Source of the DNA: Terriglobia bacterium
Lineage (GTDB): Bacteria > Acidobacteriota > Terriglobia > Terriglobales > Acidobacteriaceae
Reading direction: 5' to 3'
Assembly: GCA_020073495.1 (NCBI GenBank)
Contig: JAIQFD010000003.1
Coordinates: 372,001-436,000 of the forward strand
Length of the DNA: 64,000 nucleotides
In this document: one piece after another, positions 7,347 to 15,686 of the stretch
Layout of the letters: every line of letters starts with the position of its first letter
Numbering within the stretch: position 1 is the stretch's first letter
Position numbers and translations under genes: made by a program
The notes under the pieces: generated by a model
Databases searched by the model: none
What the model saw: only the letters and a program-made list of their open reading frames with translations
Told to the model about the DNA's origin: nothing

Positions 7347-10300
7347 CTACCATTGCAGTTTTAAAGCCACCTGCGCCTTCCGGGGGATGCCGGCGGCGTT
7401 GATTTGCCCGAAGGTGGGGCTGGCCACGGTGCGCCAAGCGTCGCCCTGGGCGGTCAGGAACGGGGTATTGAAGATGTTGACCAGTTCCGCCCGGAACTGA
7501 AGGTCCCAGGGGCCTGCGCCCGCCGGACCGGACTCGGAGAGCCGGAAGCTCTTGGCGAACGCCCAGTCGAAGTTGGTCAGGCTGCGCATGCGAGCACTGT
7601 TGCGCTCGCAGCTCCCGTTGCTGCCTAGCGCCGGCTGGGTATAGCCGTAGATGCCAGTGGGATCGCCCAGCACGAACCCGAATCCCGCGGGGTTGCAGTT
7701 GGCCCGGGTGTTGTCCAGGCCGGTGGGGATGAGGTTACCGTCCTGGTTGACGTCCACGACCCCGGCCACCGCCCCCGACATGATGGTGGCGGGCAGGGCC
7801 GACTGCCACATGTTCACCGACTGGAAGCTCCACCCCCCAAAGGCCTTGCCCAGCACCCCCTTCTGGGAGCGAAAGAAGGGCAGGTTCCAGATGGCGGTGA
7901 CGACGATGCGGTGGGGGATATCGAAGTTCGACACTGCCCGCTCGGCCTGCGGGTTGGAGGCGTCCTGGATGTAGCTGTTGTCGTTGGCCTGGATGGTTGG
8001 GGCGAAGTCGGAGGCGTCGTCGATGGACTTCGACCAGGTGTAGGAAGCCTGCAGCTGGAGGCCGTGGGAAAAGTTCTTGCGCACCTCGGCCTGGAGGGAG
8101 TGGTAGATCGATCCGCCGCCGTCGTCGTGGGTATCCACCTGGTCGAAGCGCGGGTCCAGGCGAGCTCCGCCGATTTTGGAATTGATGGGGATCAGGCGGG
8201 TAAGGTGGTTGGCCTTGGTGCCCACGTATCCCAGCGAGACGACGTAATCCTTCCCCAGCCGGCGCTCCACGCCCAGGCTGAAGTTCTGCACATAGGGGTT
8301 GGCCAGGTTGGGATCGACAGTGGTGACCTGGCCGAAGTTCAGCAGGGCGCCGAAGCTGCCTACCTGGGCATTGCCCTGGGCCTGGATGGGCGCGGTCCCG
8401 TCGATCAGATTGGCAAAGCTGTTGGCGCCGCCAATCACGCAGGGCGGGCATGACAGGGTGTAGTTGAACGGCGGCGCCGAGCGGGCCGCGGCCAGCGGAC
8501 CGAAGGTGAAGGAGTCCCAGTAGATCCCGTAGCCGCCACGGATCACGAAGTTGCCGTGACCGGGGTTCCAGGCGAAACCGATGCGCGGCGCCAGGTTGAA
8601 CGGGTTGGCGGCGATGGCCGGCCCGCTGGTCCGGAAGGTGCCCAGCGGCCCGCTGCCGGCGGCGCCGATACTGCCGGGCGTTCCCGGGTCGAGCACCGAA
8701 CTCTTGCCGTCGGCCTCGGTCTGCGCCGCCTGGATCTCCCAGCGCACGCCCAGGTTCACGGTGAAGGTGGATGCGACCTTCCAATCGTCCTGGAAGAAGA
8801 ACCCATGCACAGCGGTGTGGAAGTTACGCTCCGTATCGCCGAACAATTGCTTCCAGCTGCTGGGCTTTCCCGTCAGGAACGCGTTCAGATTGGGGAAGGT
8901 GAAGACGCCGCGCGCGTTGGTGGCGTTGACCGAGTTGTCGTAGATGAAGCGGAGGTCGCCTCCGAACTTCAGCACGTGCGCCCCGTGGACGTGGCTGAAC
9001 AGGTCGTTCACCTGGTACACGTTGAACGAGCGGGTGGCGGGCACCGACTGCAGGGAGCCGAAGTTGACCACCCCGACGATGAGGAAGCGCGGTGTCTCGA
9101 GGCCGTTCTGGGGAAGACCGGCGGCGGCCGCATTGCCATATGAGAAGCGCAGTTCGTTGACCGTCTTGGGGCTGAACACATACGTGTCCGTGAGGTTCAC
9201 GTTGCGCAAGGCGAAGTGGTTATCCACGTCGAATCCGGGCAGCGCGTTCTGCGAAGGGAAGCGGGCCACGAACGCCGCCGTGCTCTGCAGATACCGCGCC
9301 GAGATGCTGTGCGCGTCGCTGAAGCGCTGATCGGCCTTGAACACGAACTGGTAGGTGTCCATGGGGGAGGGGATCTGGGTGACGTAGCGCCCCAGCATCG
9401 GCTGGCCGACGATGGGCTCGGTGGGTTCGGGCAAGTAGGTGTCGATCAGGTCCTTGACCACGGGATCGCTCACCGTGGCGCGCGCGGCATCGGAGGGCAG
9501 GGTGGAGACGCTGGTGATGGCGTTGCCCCGGGTCTTGCGTCCTTCGTAGCCGCCGAAGAAGAAGGTCTTGTCGCGGCGCAGCGGCCCGCCCAGGGTGAAG
9601 CCCCAGATATTCTGCTTCACCGGCGTGGCCTTGCCGGTTGTGTCGAAGTAATCGCGCGCATTCAGCGCGTCGTTCTGCAAGAAGTCGTAGGCCGTGCCGT
9701 GCAGGCTGTTGCTGCCGCTGCGCGTCACCATCATGACCTGGGCATTCGACTTCACGCCGTACTCGGCGGAGAAGTTGCTGGTGAGCAGCTTGAACTCCTG
9801 CAGCATGTCGGGGGAGATGGCCTGCATGCCCGGGGCAAAGCCGCCGCCCTCCCAGTCGTTGGCGTCGGTGTAGTCCAGCTGCACGGAACTGGCGCGAGCG
9901 CGGCCGCCGTTGGCCGCGATCAGGCCGGACTGCACCCCCAGCACGATCACGTAGGAGCCTCCGCCGCCAAAGGTGGATCCGCCGCGCGGATTGTTGGTGG
10001 GCGCAAGGCCAGCCCCGAGGTGGACCAAGGACATCATGTTGTGCCCGAGCCCGGGGAGGTTGGCGATCTCCGCCGCGCTGCGCGTGGTGCTGCGCTGAGC
10101 GTCGGCGACGTCCAGTTCGCTGACCCCGCCCACCACCTCGACCGTGGTGGCCGGCGCCGCACCCACCTCAAGCACCAGGTCCTGGGTCACCGTCTGGCTG
10201 GTCACCACGGTAGCGCTCACCACCGTGGGGGCGAAGCGCGGGGCTTCTGCGCGCAACTCGTAGCGTCCCGGAGGCAGGGCAAAGAAAACGTACAGGCCCG

Positions 10301-10499
10301 TGGGGCCGGTGGTGAAGCTGCGGGTGGCGTTGGTCTCGAGATGGCGCAGGGTGACGGTGGCGCCGCGAAGGACCGCGCCGGTGCGGTCGCTGACCGTGCC
10401 TTCAATGCGGCCCACGGTGTACTGCGCGGCGGCGGGAACCGCGCTCGCCGCCAGCATGGCGACAAAAAAGAGAATGCTGCATCGCTTGGAGAGGGACAC
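7347..10499 (-). CDS. Oar-like TonB-dependent outer-membrane protein
   Basis: This large outer-membrane beta-barrel protein (1050 residues from GTG 10499; 1059 from ATG 10526) resembles the Oar-like receptors that are expanded in Acidobacteriota. The GTG is preferred because GAGGAAAAG lies just upstream, and the ATG has no ribosome binding site. A signal peptide (hydrophobic run ILFFVAMLAASAVPAAAQ) is followed by a carboxypeptidase-regulatory-like beta-sandwich (about 30-110, GTVSDRTGAVLRGATVTL) and then plug/barrel sequence rich in aromatic strands such as YVIVLGVQ and FFQDDWK. It ends KLQW, with a terminal aromatic residue as usual for outer-membrane barrels. The substrate is unknown; glycans, peptides or metal chelates are typical for the wider group. 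No adjacent partner is evident. Confidence 0.85.
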   Translation of the reverse strand: MSLSKRCSILFFVAMLAASAVPAAAQYTVGRIEGTVSDRTGAVLRGATVTLRHLETNATRSFTTGPTGLYVFFALPPGRYELRAEAPRFAPTVVSATVVTSQTVTQDLVLEVGAAPATTVEVVGGVSELDVADAQRSTTRSAAEIANLPGLGHNMMSLVHLGAGLAPTNNPRGGSTFGGGGSYVIVLGVQSGLIAANGGRARASSVQLDYTDANDWEGGGFAPGMQAISPDMLQEFKLLTSNFSAEYGVKSNAQVMMVTRSGSNSLHGTAYDFLQNDALNARDYFDTTGKATPVKQNIWGFTLGGPLRRDKTFFFGGYEGRKTRGNAITSVSTLPSDAARATVSDPVVKDLIDTYLPEPTEPIVGQPMLGRYVTQIPSPMDTYQFVFKADQRFSDAHSISARYLQSTAAFVARFPSQNALPGFDVDNHFALRNVNLTDTYVFSPKTVNELRFSYGNAAAAGLPQNGLETPRFLIVGVVNFGSLQSVPATRSFNVYQVNDLFSHVHGAHVLKFGGDLRFIYDNSVNATNARGVFTFPNLNAFLTGKPSSWKQLFGDTERNFHTAVHGFFFQDDWKVASTFTVNLGVRWEIQAAQTEADGKSSVLDPGTPGSIGAAGSGPLGTFRTSGPAIAANPFNLAPRIGFAWNPGHGNFVIRGGYGIYWDSFTFGPLAAARSAPPFNYTLSCPPCVIGGANSFANLIDGTAPIQAQGNAQVGSFGALLNFGQVTTVDPNLANPYVQNFSLGVERRLGKDYVVSLGYVGTKANHLTRLIPINSKIGGARLDPRFDQVDTHDDGGGSIYHSLQAEVRKNFSHGLQLQASYTWSKSIDDASDFAPTIQANDNSYIQDASNPQAERAVSNFDIPHRIVVTAIWNLPFFRSQKGVLGKAFGGWSFQSVNMWQSALPATIMSGAVAGVVDVNQDGNLIPTGLDNTRANCNPAGFGFVLGDPTGIYGYTQPALGSNGSCERNSARMRSLTNFDWAFAKSFRLSESGPAGAGPWDLQFRAELVNIFNTPFLTAQGDAWRTVASPTFGQINAAGIPRKAQVALKLQW

Positions 10500-10999
10500 G
10501 TGCTTTTCCTCGCCGGCCGCATTCACGGCCGGAGTTCGGCACTTGCCGGGTCACCGGATACGCAGCGAGTGGAGGAACCGTCGGTCTTCTTCTCTAAAGG
10601 CCGGCGGATCCGGATCGTCGAACGGCTGGTGCAAACCAGGACGGCGGTTGAGCAGAAACTGTTGCCCGCGCCGTCCCCGAGGACAGGATCCCGTGGGTCT
10701 AGCTAGACCAGTAGAGCCATCAGGAGCCGTAGCCTCGTGGCCGCCTCACTGCTTCCCCCCACCAAGCTCCCGAGTTTCCTCTCCCAGGAGTGCGAGAGCG
10801 CCGCGCGGACCGGGGGGCTCTTCTGGGATTCCCGTTCCCCGCGACGAGTCACGGTACAATCCATCACGAAGGGCATACGTCGTGCCGTGACAGCGGTCAC
10901 ATATAGCAGTGACCATTGACACGGGCGGGTGCGAGCGTCACCCCGCCGGCCTGCGCTCCGCTTGTCACCGGGAGAGCCTGCGGATACGCTGGAACGCGC
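10500..10999. promoter_or_regulatory. divergent intergenic region, receptor/mechanosensitive channel
   Basis: 500 bp between the divergently transcribed receptor and the MscS-type gene. No convincing gene is present; short frames here are the out-of-frame antisense of the flanking genes. A TACAAT hexamer at 10854-10859 could be a plus-strand -10. The composite operator copy B (10887-10912) follows it, about 88 bp before the channel start codon. Confidence 0.4.
10887..10914. promoter_or_regulatory. composite CRP/FNR-like operator, copy B
   Basis: GTGA (10887-10890), 6 bases CAGCGG, TCAC (10897-10900), 8 bases ATATAGCA, GTGA (10909-10912), then CC. This is the same layout as copy A, including the AGTGACC end. 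It lies upstream of the MscS-type gene. If the TACAAT at 10854 is the promoter, the operator would be downstream of the start and act as a block. Confidence 0.6.
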
Positions 11000-12748
11000 A
11001 TGAAACCCAACCAGCGGCTGACCCTGACCGTTCTGCTGGCGCTGCTGATCGCCGCCGTCGTGGGCCTGGTGCTGACCCGCGAGTCGGCCCCTCCGCCCAG
11101 CCGCTTCCGCCGCGGGCAGCGCATCCGTGTCCGCGACCTGGTGGACCAGAAGCCGCTGGAAACGGCGCGCCGTCTGGCCCTGCTGCCGGCCGCGCGGGAG
11201 GAGCGTCCGTTCGCCCGCCGCGCGCTCAAGCTCGGCGATGACGCGGTGGACCTGGCCTTCGAGACGGCATTGCGCGAGGCCGCCGCGCATCCCGCTCCTC
11301 CCACCGACGAAGTACGCGGCCTGCACCAGCATATAAAGGAGGTGCAAGCCCACATCGCCGCCGACCAGGAACAGATCGAGCGTCTGGAGCGCGCGGCCAA
11401 GGGCAAGAACGCGGGCGAGGCCGAGGACCAGCTCGAACTCGCGCAGGCGCAGCTCTCGCTCGACCAGGAAGAGCTCGCCGATGCCAAGCAGGACCTGATG
11501 CGCGCCGGGGGCGACATCCAGGGTTCCATCAAGCGCTCGCTGGATGAGCACACGGCCACGCACGCCACGGTGGCCAGCATGGAGTTCCCGCAACCTCCCG
11601 ACGAGTCGTGGACCCTGGTCTCGCACTTCAGGAACTGGCGCGCCACCGCAGACAAGCAAAACCAGCTCAATGCGGCGGGCCAGGAAGCCACCGAAGCCGT
11701 CACCGCCCTCACCAGGAAGCACGACGAGCTGGAAGAGCGCACCAAGCAAGCGCGCGCCAGCGGCGCCGCCACGACCGTCGCGGCCATGCGCCAGCTTTCC
11801 GAGGACATCAAGACGCTGGCCGACTACGACCAGCGCATCCAGGACGAGCAGGACCTGACCACTGTGTATCGCGAATGGGGCGCGGTGGCCGCGGCGCGCC
11901 AGAGCAAGAGCCTGCACGGCATGCTGGAGAGCGCGCTGTGGATCGTGGTCATCTGCCTGGCCGCGTTCGCCGCGAACTACCTGATCTCACGGTTCGACGC
12001 GTCGCTGAGCCCGGAGAAGAGACGCCTGCGCAGCCTGCATTTCATCGCGCGCGCCGGAGTGCGGGCGTTCGCGCTGCTGCTGATCGTCATCGTGGTCCTC
12101 GGCGCGCCCGGGCAGTTGACCACCGTCATCGGTCTGGCAGGCGCGGGATTGACGGTGGCGCTCAAGGACTTCATCGTCGCCTTCTTCGGCTGGTTCGTGC
12201 TGATGGGCAAGAACGGCATCCGCGTGGGCGACTGGGTGGAGATCAACGGCATCGGCGGCGAAGTGGTCGAGATCGGCCTGCTGCGCACCGTGCTGCTGGA
12301 AACCGGCAAGTGGGGCGACGCGGGACATCCCACCGGGCGCAAGGTGGCGTTCGTCAACAGCTTCGCCGTGGAAGGGCACTACTTCAATTTCTCCACCACG
12401 GGGCAGTGGCTGTGGGACGAACTGGAGGTGCTGATGCCTCCGGACAAAGATCCGTATCCCATCGCCAAGGCGATCGAAGAGATGGTCACGAAGGAGACCG
12501 AAGCCAACGCACGCCTCGCCGTGCAGGAGTGGCAGCGGGTCGCGAGCAGTGAGGCACTGCAATCGTTCTCCGCCGCACCGGCCATCAACCTGAGGCCCAC
12601 CAACATCGGCGTGAACATCCAAGTGCGCTACATCACCCGCGCCCACGAGCGCTACGATCTGCGCTCGCGGCTGTACGCCGCCGTGGTCGAACTGCTGCGC
12701 AAGCGGAATATCCCGGAGAGTGCGGTGGAGAAGGTGCCGACGGCGTAG
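11000..12748 (+). CDS. MscS-family mechanosensitive channel with long coiled-coil N-terminal region
   Basis: This inner-membrane protein has 582 residues from the ATG at 11000, which is followed at once by a membrane segment (about 8-26). A long Glu/Gln/Ala-rich region with heptad character (about 100-290) should form a periplasmic coiled coil. Then come a membrane segment WIVVICLAAFAANYLI (about 313-330), another near 355-372, and the MscS pore/beta domain: GLAGAGLTVALKDFIVAFFGW, then VGDWVEINGIGGEVVEIGLLRT. The C-terminal vestibule part ends near 575. It is larger than E. coli MscS (286) and resembles the extended MscK/YbdG-type architecture in principle. Expected role: relief of osmotic stress or small-solute efflux. 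Copy B of the composite operator lies upstream. Confidence 0.8.
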   Translation: MKPNQRLTLTVLLALLIAAVVGLVLTRESAPPPSRFRRGQRIRVRDLVDQKPLETARRLALLPAAREERPFARRALKLGDDAVDLAFETALREAAAHPAPPTDEVRGLHQHIKEVQAHIAADQEQIERLERAAKGKNAGEAEDQLELAQAQLSLDQEELADAKQDLMRAGGDIQGSIKRSLDEHTATHATVASMEFPQPPDESWTLVSHFRNWRATADKQNQLNAAGQEATEAVTALTRKHDELEERTKQARASGAATTVAAMRQLSEDIKTLADYDQRIQDEQDLTTVYREWGAVAAARQSKSLHGMLESALWIVVICLAAFAANYLISRFDASLSPEKRRLRSLHFIARAGVRAFALLLIVIVVLGAPGQLTTVIGLAGAGLTVALKDFIVAFFGWFVLMGKNGIRVGDWVEINGIGGEVVEIGLLRTVLLETGKWGDAGHPTGRKVAFVNSFAVEGHYFNFSTTGQWLWDELEVLMPPDKDPYPIAKAIEEMVTKETEANARLAVQEWQRVASSEALQSFSAAPAINLRPTNIGVNIQVRYITRAHERYDLRSRLYAAVVELLRKRNIPESAVEKVPTA

Positions 12749-13060
12749 GCCGGGACCGACCGCGCGGGTGATTCGTACGGTCGCGAGATCCTTCGGGGTT
12801 AAGACCCCTCAGGATGACACCTAGAAAAAATTCGGGAGGCGCTCGCGACGCCTCCCGTTTGCCACGATTCGGTCGTCCCTACGGGACTCGGTTAGTTTTC
12901 GAATGCGTACCCAGGACTCCCGTCCTGGGCTACCAACCACCCCAGCGCGCCAAAATCGGGCGCGCCGGGGACCCCCCGGTTCATGCGCCGCGCCGATGGC
13001 GCTGGTCGGCTCAGGGAAAGAAACCCCGCAGGACAGGCGAGGGCGCCTGTCCCACACGAT
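12749..13060. repeat. cluster of independent hairpins between convergent genes
   Basis: 312 bp between the stops of the MscS-type gene and an ArsA-like gene, with no gene of its own. It holds four unrelated inverted repeats in a row: 12788-12815 (ATCCT/AGGAT outer arm, GGGGT/ACCCC inner arm), 12834-12856 (8-bp GGGAGGCG arms, 7-base loop), 12910-12929 (8-bp CCCAGGAC arms, 4-base loop) and 13031-13052 (9-bp GGACAGGCG arms, 4-base loop). None has a T-run, so they look more like dispersed REP-like units than intrinsic terminators, though they could end both transcripts. Confidence 0.6.
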
Positions 13061-14068
13061 CTACTTCGTGCTGCCCGCCAGTACCGGCACTTCGCCGAAG
13101 GCGAACTGCGCGACCTTGGCCAGAGCGGCGGTGCCGCGGACTTCGTCGTCGAGCAGCGGGAGAACGGCGCGCACGTTGTCGAAGTCGCGCCAGATCTCCT
13201 TCATGTAGCCGTCCTGCATGGCGACGCGGTTCTTCACGAAGTCGGGCGAGTCGGGGCGCACCTGATCCTTCTGGATCAGCATATTCACGATGACGCCGCC
13301 CACGGGAATGCCGAAATCGTGGAACCAGTTGATGAAGCGCTTGATGACCGCGATGGGCAGAGCCTCCGGCAAAGTGACGAAGAAGAAGGCGGTCTGTTCC
13401 ACGTCGGTCAGGAGCTCGCGGGCGTGGCCGATGCGGTCCTTGAACTTGAGCAGGTAGTCCATGAGCGGGTCCTGCTCCTTCTTCTTGGTGAAGGAGAGCA
13501 GCTCACGCAGGGACTGCGCCTCCTCGCGGGACTTCATCATCTTGTTGACCCACAGCGAATAGACCTTGCTCATGCCCAGCAGGCGGCGAGCGTTGGCGGT
13601 GGGCGCGGTGTCGAAGACGTAGACGTCGTACTCGTTCTTGAACATGAGGTCCACCATGTTCTCGAACATCGCCGATTCTTCGAACGCGGGGTTCATGGTG
13701 GCGCTCTCGACGAACGAGTCGGCCTGAGTGGAGATCTCGGCGAACTTCAGGAACCAGCGGATCTTCTGCTTGATGTCCTGCTTGGAGCGCTCGATGGTCT
13801 CCTTGGTGTCGATCTCGTAGGCCCAGAGGTTGGGGACGCCGGTGACGTGGGTGGGCGCGCCGTAGACGTTCTGGTCGAGCAGGCCGCTGAGCGAGTGCAC
13901 GGGGTTGGTGGAGGCCAGCAGCGTGCGCCGGCCCTGCTGCGCGAAGTGCAGTGCGCTGACGCCGGCCATGACCGTCTTGCCCACGCCGCCCTTGCCGCCG
14001 AAGAAGGCGAACTTCAGCTTGGGATGAGCGGCAACGAATTCCGTGAGTGATTGTTTGATCTCGGACAT
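13061..14068 (-). CDS. ArsA/Get3-like ATPase, copy 1 (degenerate switch I and signature motifs)
   Basis: This 335-residue SIMIBI-class ATPase has one nucleotide domain. The deviant Walker A is FGGKGGVGKT (23-32), with both lysines. Switch I reads STNPVHSLS (53-60), where ArsA and Get3 have STDP: Asn55 replaces the Asp that positions the attacking water in Get3. The DTAPTGH motif is DTAPTANA (153-160), with Gly-His lost. The adenine-binding region has VIVNMLI and, near the C-terminus, NRVAMQDGYMKEI, without the CxxC zinc clasp of eukaryotic Get3. It should bind ATP but hydrolyse it poorly. It lies 3 bp after the second ATPase, whose stop is downstream of this gene's GGGAGG ribosome binding site. 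Function is unknown; no arsenic-resistance genes are nearby. Confidence 0.85.
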   Translation of the reverse strand: MSEIKQSLTEFVAAHPKLKFAFFGGKGGVGKTVMAGVSALHFAQQGRRTLLASTNPVHSLSGLLDQNVYGAPTHVTGVPNLWAYEIDTKETIERSKQDIKQKIRWFLKFAEISTQADSFVESATMNPAFEESAMFENMVDLMFKNEYDVYVFDTAPTANARRLLGMSKVYSLWVNKMMKSREEAQSLRELLSFTKKKEQDPLMDYLLKFKDRIGHARELLTDVEQTAFFFVTLPEALPIAVIKRFINWFHDFGIPVGGVIVNMLIQKDQVRPDSPDFVKNRVAMQDGYMKEIWRDFDNVRAVLPLLDDEVRGTAALAKVAQFAFGEVPVLAGSTK

Positions 14069-14071
14069 GGC

Positions 14072-15061
14072 TCAGTGCCTCCCGTTTCCGTTGCCGTACA
14101 TCAGCCCGGCCAATTTCTCGATCATCGGCAGCCCGGTGATGTCGCGCTCCAGTTCGGGCACGCGCGCGATCACCTGCTTGCCGAAGGTGTTGTCGATCTC
14201 CTCCAGGTACCGCCCCTGCATCTTGAGCCGGTTCTGGAAGTACGGAGGCATCTGCTTCTGGGAGAGATCGGTGGGCAGCACGCGGTTGACGACGTATCCG
14301 GCGACGGGTACGTCGAACTTGGAGAAGAGCTGCGCCGCCTTCTCGGTGTCGAGGATGATCATCTCTTCCGGGACGACGACGAAGAAGAACGCGGTCTTCT
14401 TCCGGTCGGTGAGGATGCCCGACGACTGGTTGATGCGGTTCTTGATGTACAGCAGCTCGGTGAGGATGTGGTCTTCTTCGGTGACCTTCTGGCGCTTGAT
14501 GCGGGCCACCATCTCCTCGTGCTCGCGCATCTCCTCGCGCAGCTTGGTGATGCGGTTGATCCACTCGTCATACACCTTGGCCATGGAAAGGTAATAGAGG
14601 GCGTGGCCGAGAGGCACGAGGTCGTAGATGTAGTAGTCGTACTCGCCGCCGACCACGATATCCACGACAGCGTCGAAGATCGCCGATTCCTCCATCGCAG
14701 GCTCGGCCGAGGCGGCCTGGATGTACTGCTCGATCTCGTCCGGCACCTGGTCCATGCCGTACATGTCGAGGATCTTCTTGCGGATCTGGCCCTGGTACTC
14801 GCGGATGTGGGTGTCGGCGTCGATCTCCTGGGCGTAGAGGTTGTTCATGACCTTGACCGCGCCCTTGCCGTAGATGTCCTGCTGGAAGATGTCGCTGAGC
14901 GACGCCTGCGGATCCACGGAGAAGACGAGAACCTTGTGTCCCTGCTGGGCGAGCCAGAAGGCGGTGGCGGCGGAGAAAGTGGTCTTTCCCAGGCCGCCCT
15001 TGCCGCCGAACATGATGTAGCGGCGGTCCTTATTCTGTTCGAACGTATCTTTGAGTGACAT
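14072..15061 (-). CDS. ArsA/Get3-like ATPase, copy 2 (active-type switch I)
   Basis: This 329-residue single-domain ATPase is paralogous to the downstream copy. Walker A is FGGKGGLGKTT (18-28). Switch I is SVDPQASLSD (48-57) with the catalytic-type Asp50 kept. The motif at the DTAPTGH position is DLVPLGHAL (147-155), so Gly-His is kept but the TAPT part is changed. Near the C-terminus VVNRVLP and FQNRLKMQGRYLEEI match the adenine-binding and helical parts of Get3/ArsA; no CxxC is present. The ATG follows AAGGACTCGAC. Together with copy 1 it may form an asymmetric heterodimer with one competent active site. ArsA proper has two such domains in one chain; here they are two genes, and no ArsB pump or ArsR is near. 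Confidence 0.86.
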   Translation of the reverse strand: MSLKDTFEQNKDRRYIMFGGKGGLGKTTFSAATAFWLAQQGHKVLVFSVDPQASLSDIFQQDIYGKGAVKVMNNLYAQEIDADTHIREYQGQIRKKILDMYGMDQVPDEIEQYIQAASAEPAMEESAIFDAVVDIVVGGEYDYYIYDLVPLGHALYYLSMAKVYDEWINRITKLREEMREHEEMVARIKRQKVTEEDHILTELLYIKNRINQSSGILTDRKKTAFFFVVVPEEMIILDTEKAAQLFSKFDVPVAGYVVNRVLPTDLSQKQMPPYFQNRLKMQGRYLEEIDNTFGKQVIARVPELERDITGLPMIEKLAGLMYGNGNGRH

Positions 15062-15094
15062 GTCGAGTCCTTATGAATGCGAGATGAGTGCGGT

Positions 15095-15376
15095 TTAAAA
15101 CATGGCGTCGGAGACGTCTTTTTCGCGCAGCATGCGGCGCTTCCAGGTCGCGATGTTGGGCACGACGTAGGGCAGCAGGCGCAACGAGTAATAGGGCGGC
15201 AGGATGGGAACGCCGATCAGGTCGCCCATGGTGATGAGGATGAAGAGATGCTCCATGCTGGCGCGGGTGCGCATGGCGTAACGGGACATGTCATGCGCGC
15301 TCATGCCGTAAGCAATCTCTTTAACTTTGCTGAAAAAGCCTTGCTTCTCGTCGTTGTTTTCGGGTTTGTCGGGCAT
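15095..15376 (-). CDS. small conserved-motif protein B, paired with the ArsA-like ATPases
   Basis: This 93-residue protein is a clear paralog of the neighbouring upstream gene. Shared core: a hydrophobic stretch with LITMGDLIGVP (48-58), then ILPPYYSLRLLPYVVPNIA, and a basic tail WKRRMLREKDVSD (78-90). The N-terminal 30 residues are polar and not conserved between the two. The hydrophobic, proline-punctuated centre could insert into or lie on a membrane, or be held in the groove of a Get3-like ATPase. I know no named family. It has its own ribosome binding site (AGGAGCTGACA) and lies 33 bp before ATPase copy 2. Confidence 0.75.
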   Translation of the reverse strand: MPDKPENNDEKQGFFSKVKEIAYGMSAHDMSRYAMRTRASMEHLFILITMGDLIGVPILPPYYSLRLLPYVVPNIATWKRRMLREKDVSDAMF

Positions 15377-15391
15377 TGTCAGCTCCTAGGT

Positions 15392-15673
15392 TCAAACTCC
15401 GTGCAAGTGAAATTCTTCTTTGTCGGAAAGATCGCGCTCGCGCAGGACGCGACGCTTCCATTGAGCGATGTTTGGCACGACATAGGGCAGCACACGCAGC
15501 GAGTAGATCGGCGGGATGACAGGAACGCCCAGCATGTCGCCGAGGGTGATCAGCATGAAGGCGGATTCCAGCTCGCCGCGCATCTCCAGGGCCTGGCGCT
15601 CGAACTCGTAGGCGTAAAGGCCGTAGAAGAATTCGCGGACTGCGCGGAAGCGGGTCACTTTGGTCTTCATCAT
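15392..15673 (-). CDS. small conserved-motif protein A, paired with the ArsA-like ATPases
   Basis: This 93-residue protein is the first gene of the ATPase operon. Its core LITLGDMLGVP (41-51), then VIPPIYSLRVLPYVVPNIA and WKRRVLRERDLSD (72-84), matches the downstream paralog almost position for position, while the N-terminus (basic and aromatic) and the charged C-terminal tail are its own. There are two adjacent ATGs at 15673 and 15670; GGAAGG sits directly before them, so the second is a little better placed. Fifteen base pairs separate it from protein B. Two small paralogs with two ATPase paralogs suggests matched pairs. Upstream lie a four-fold heptamer repeat and a composite operator. Confidence 0.76.
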   Translation of the reverse strand: MMKTKVTRFRAVREFFYGLYAYEFERQALEMRGELESAFMLITLGDMLGVPVIPPIYSLRVLPYVVPNIAQWKRRVLRERDLSDKEEFHLHGV

Positions 15674-15686
15674 CCTTCCATCCGCA

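Noticed and set aside
9216-10706. 496-codon plus-strand frame opposite the first receptor
   Set aside because: Composition (His/Arg/Gly/Val) is that of an antisense shadow; the minus strand encodes a full Oar-like receptor with signal peptide.
10703-11917. 404-codon minus-strand frame over the MscS-type gene
   Set aside because: It is antisense to a well-formed channel gene, and no motif or ribosome binding site is present.
13061-15061. Arsenite pump ATPase ArsA, nitrogenase-iron-protein or MinD role for the two ATPases
   Set aside because: No arsB, arsR, arsC, nif/bch or min genes nearby. The two subunits are single-domain with Get3/ArsA C-terminal features, and one lacks the catalytic Asp.
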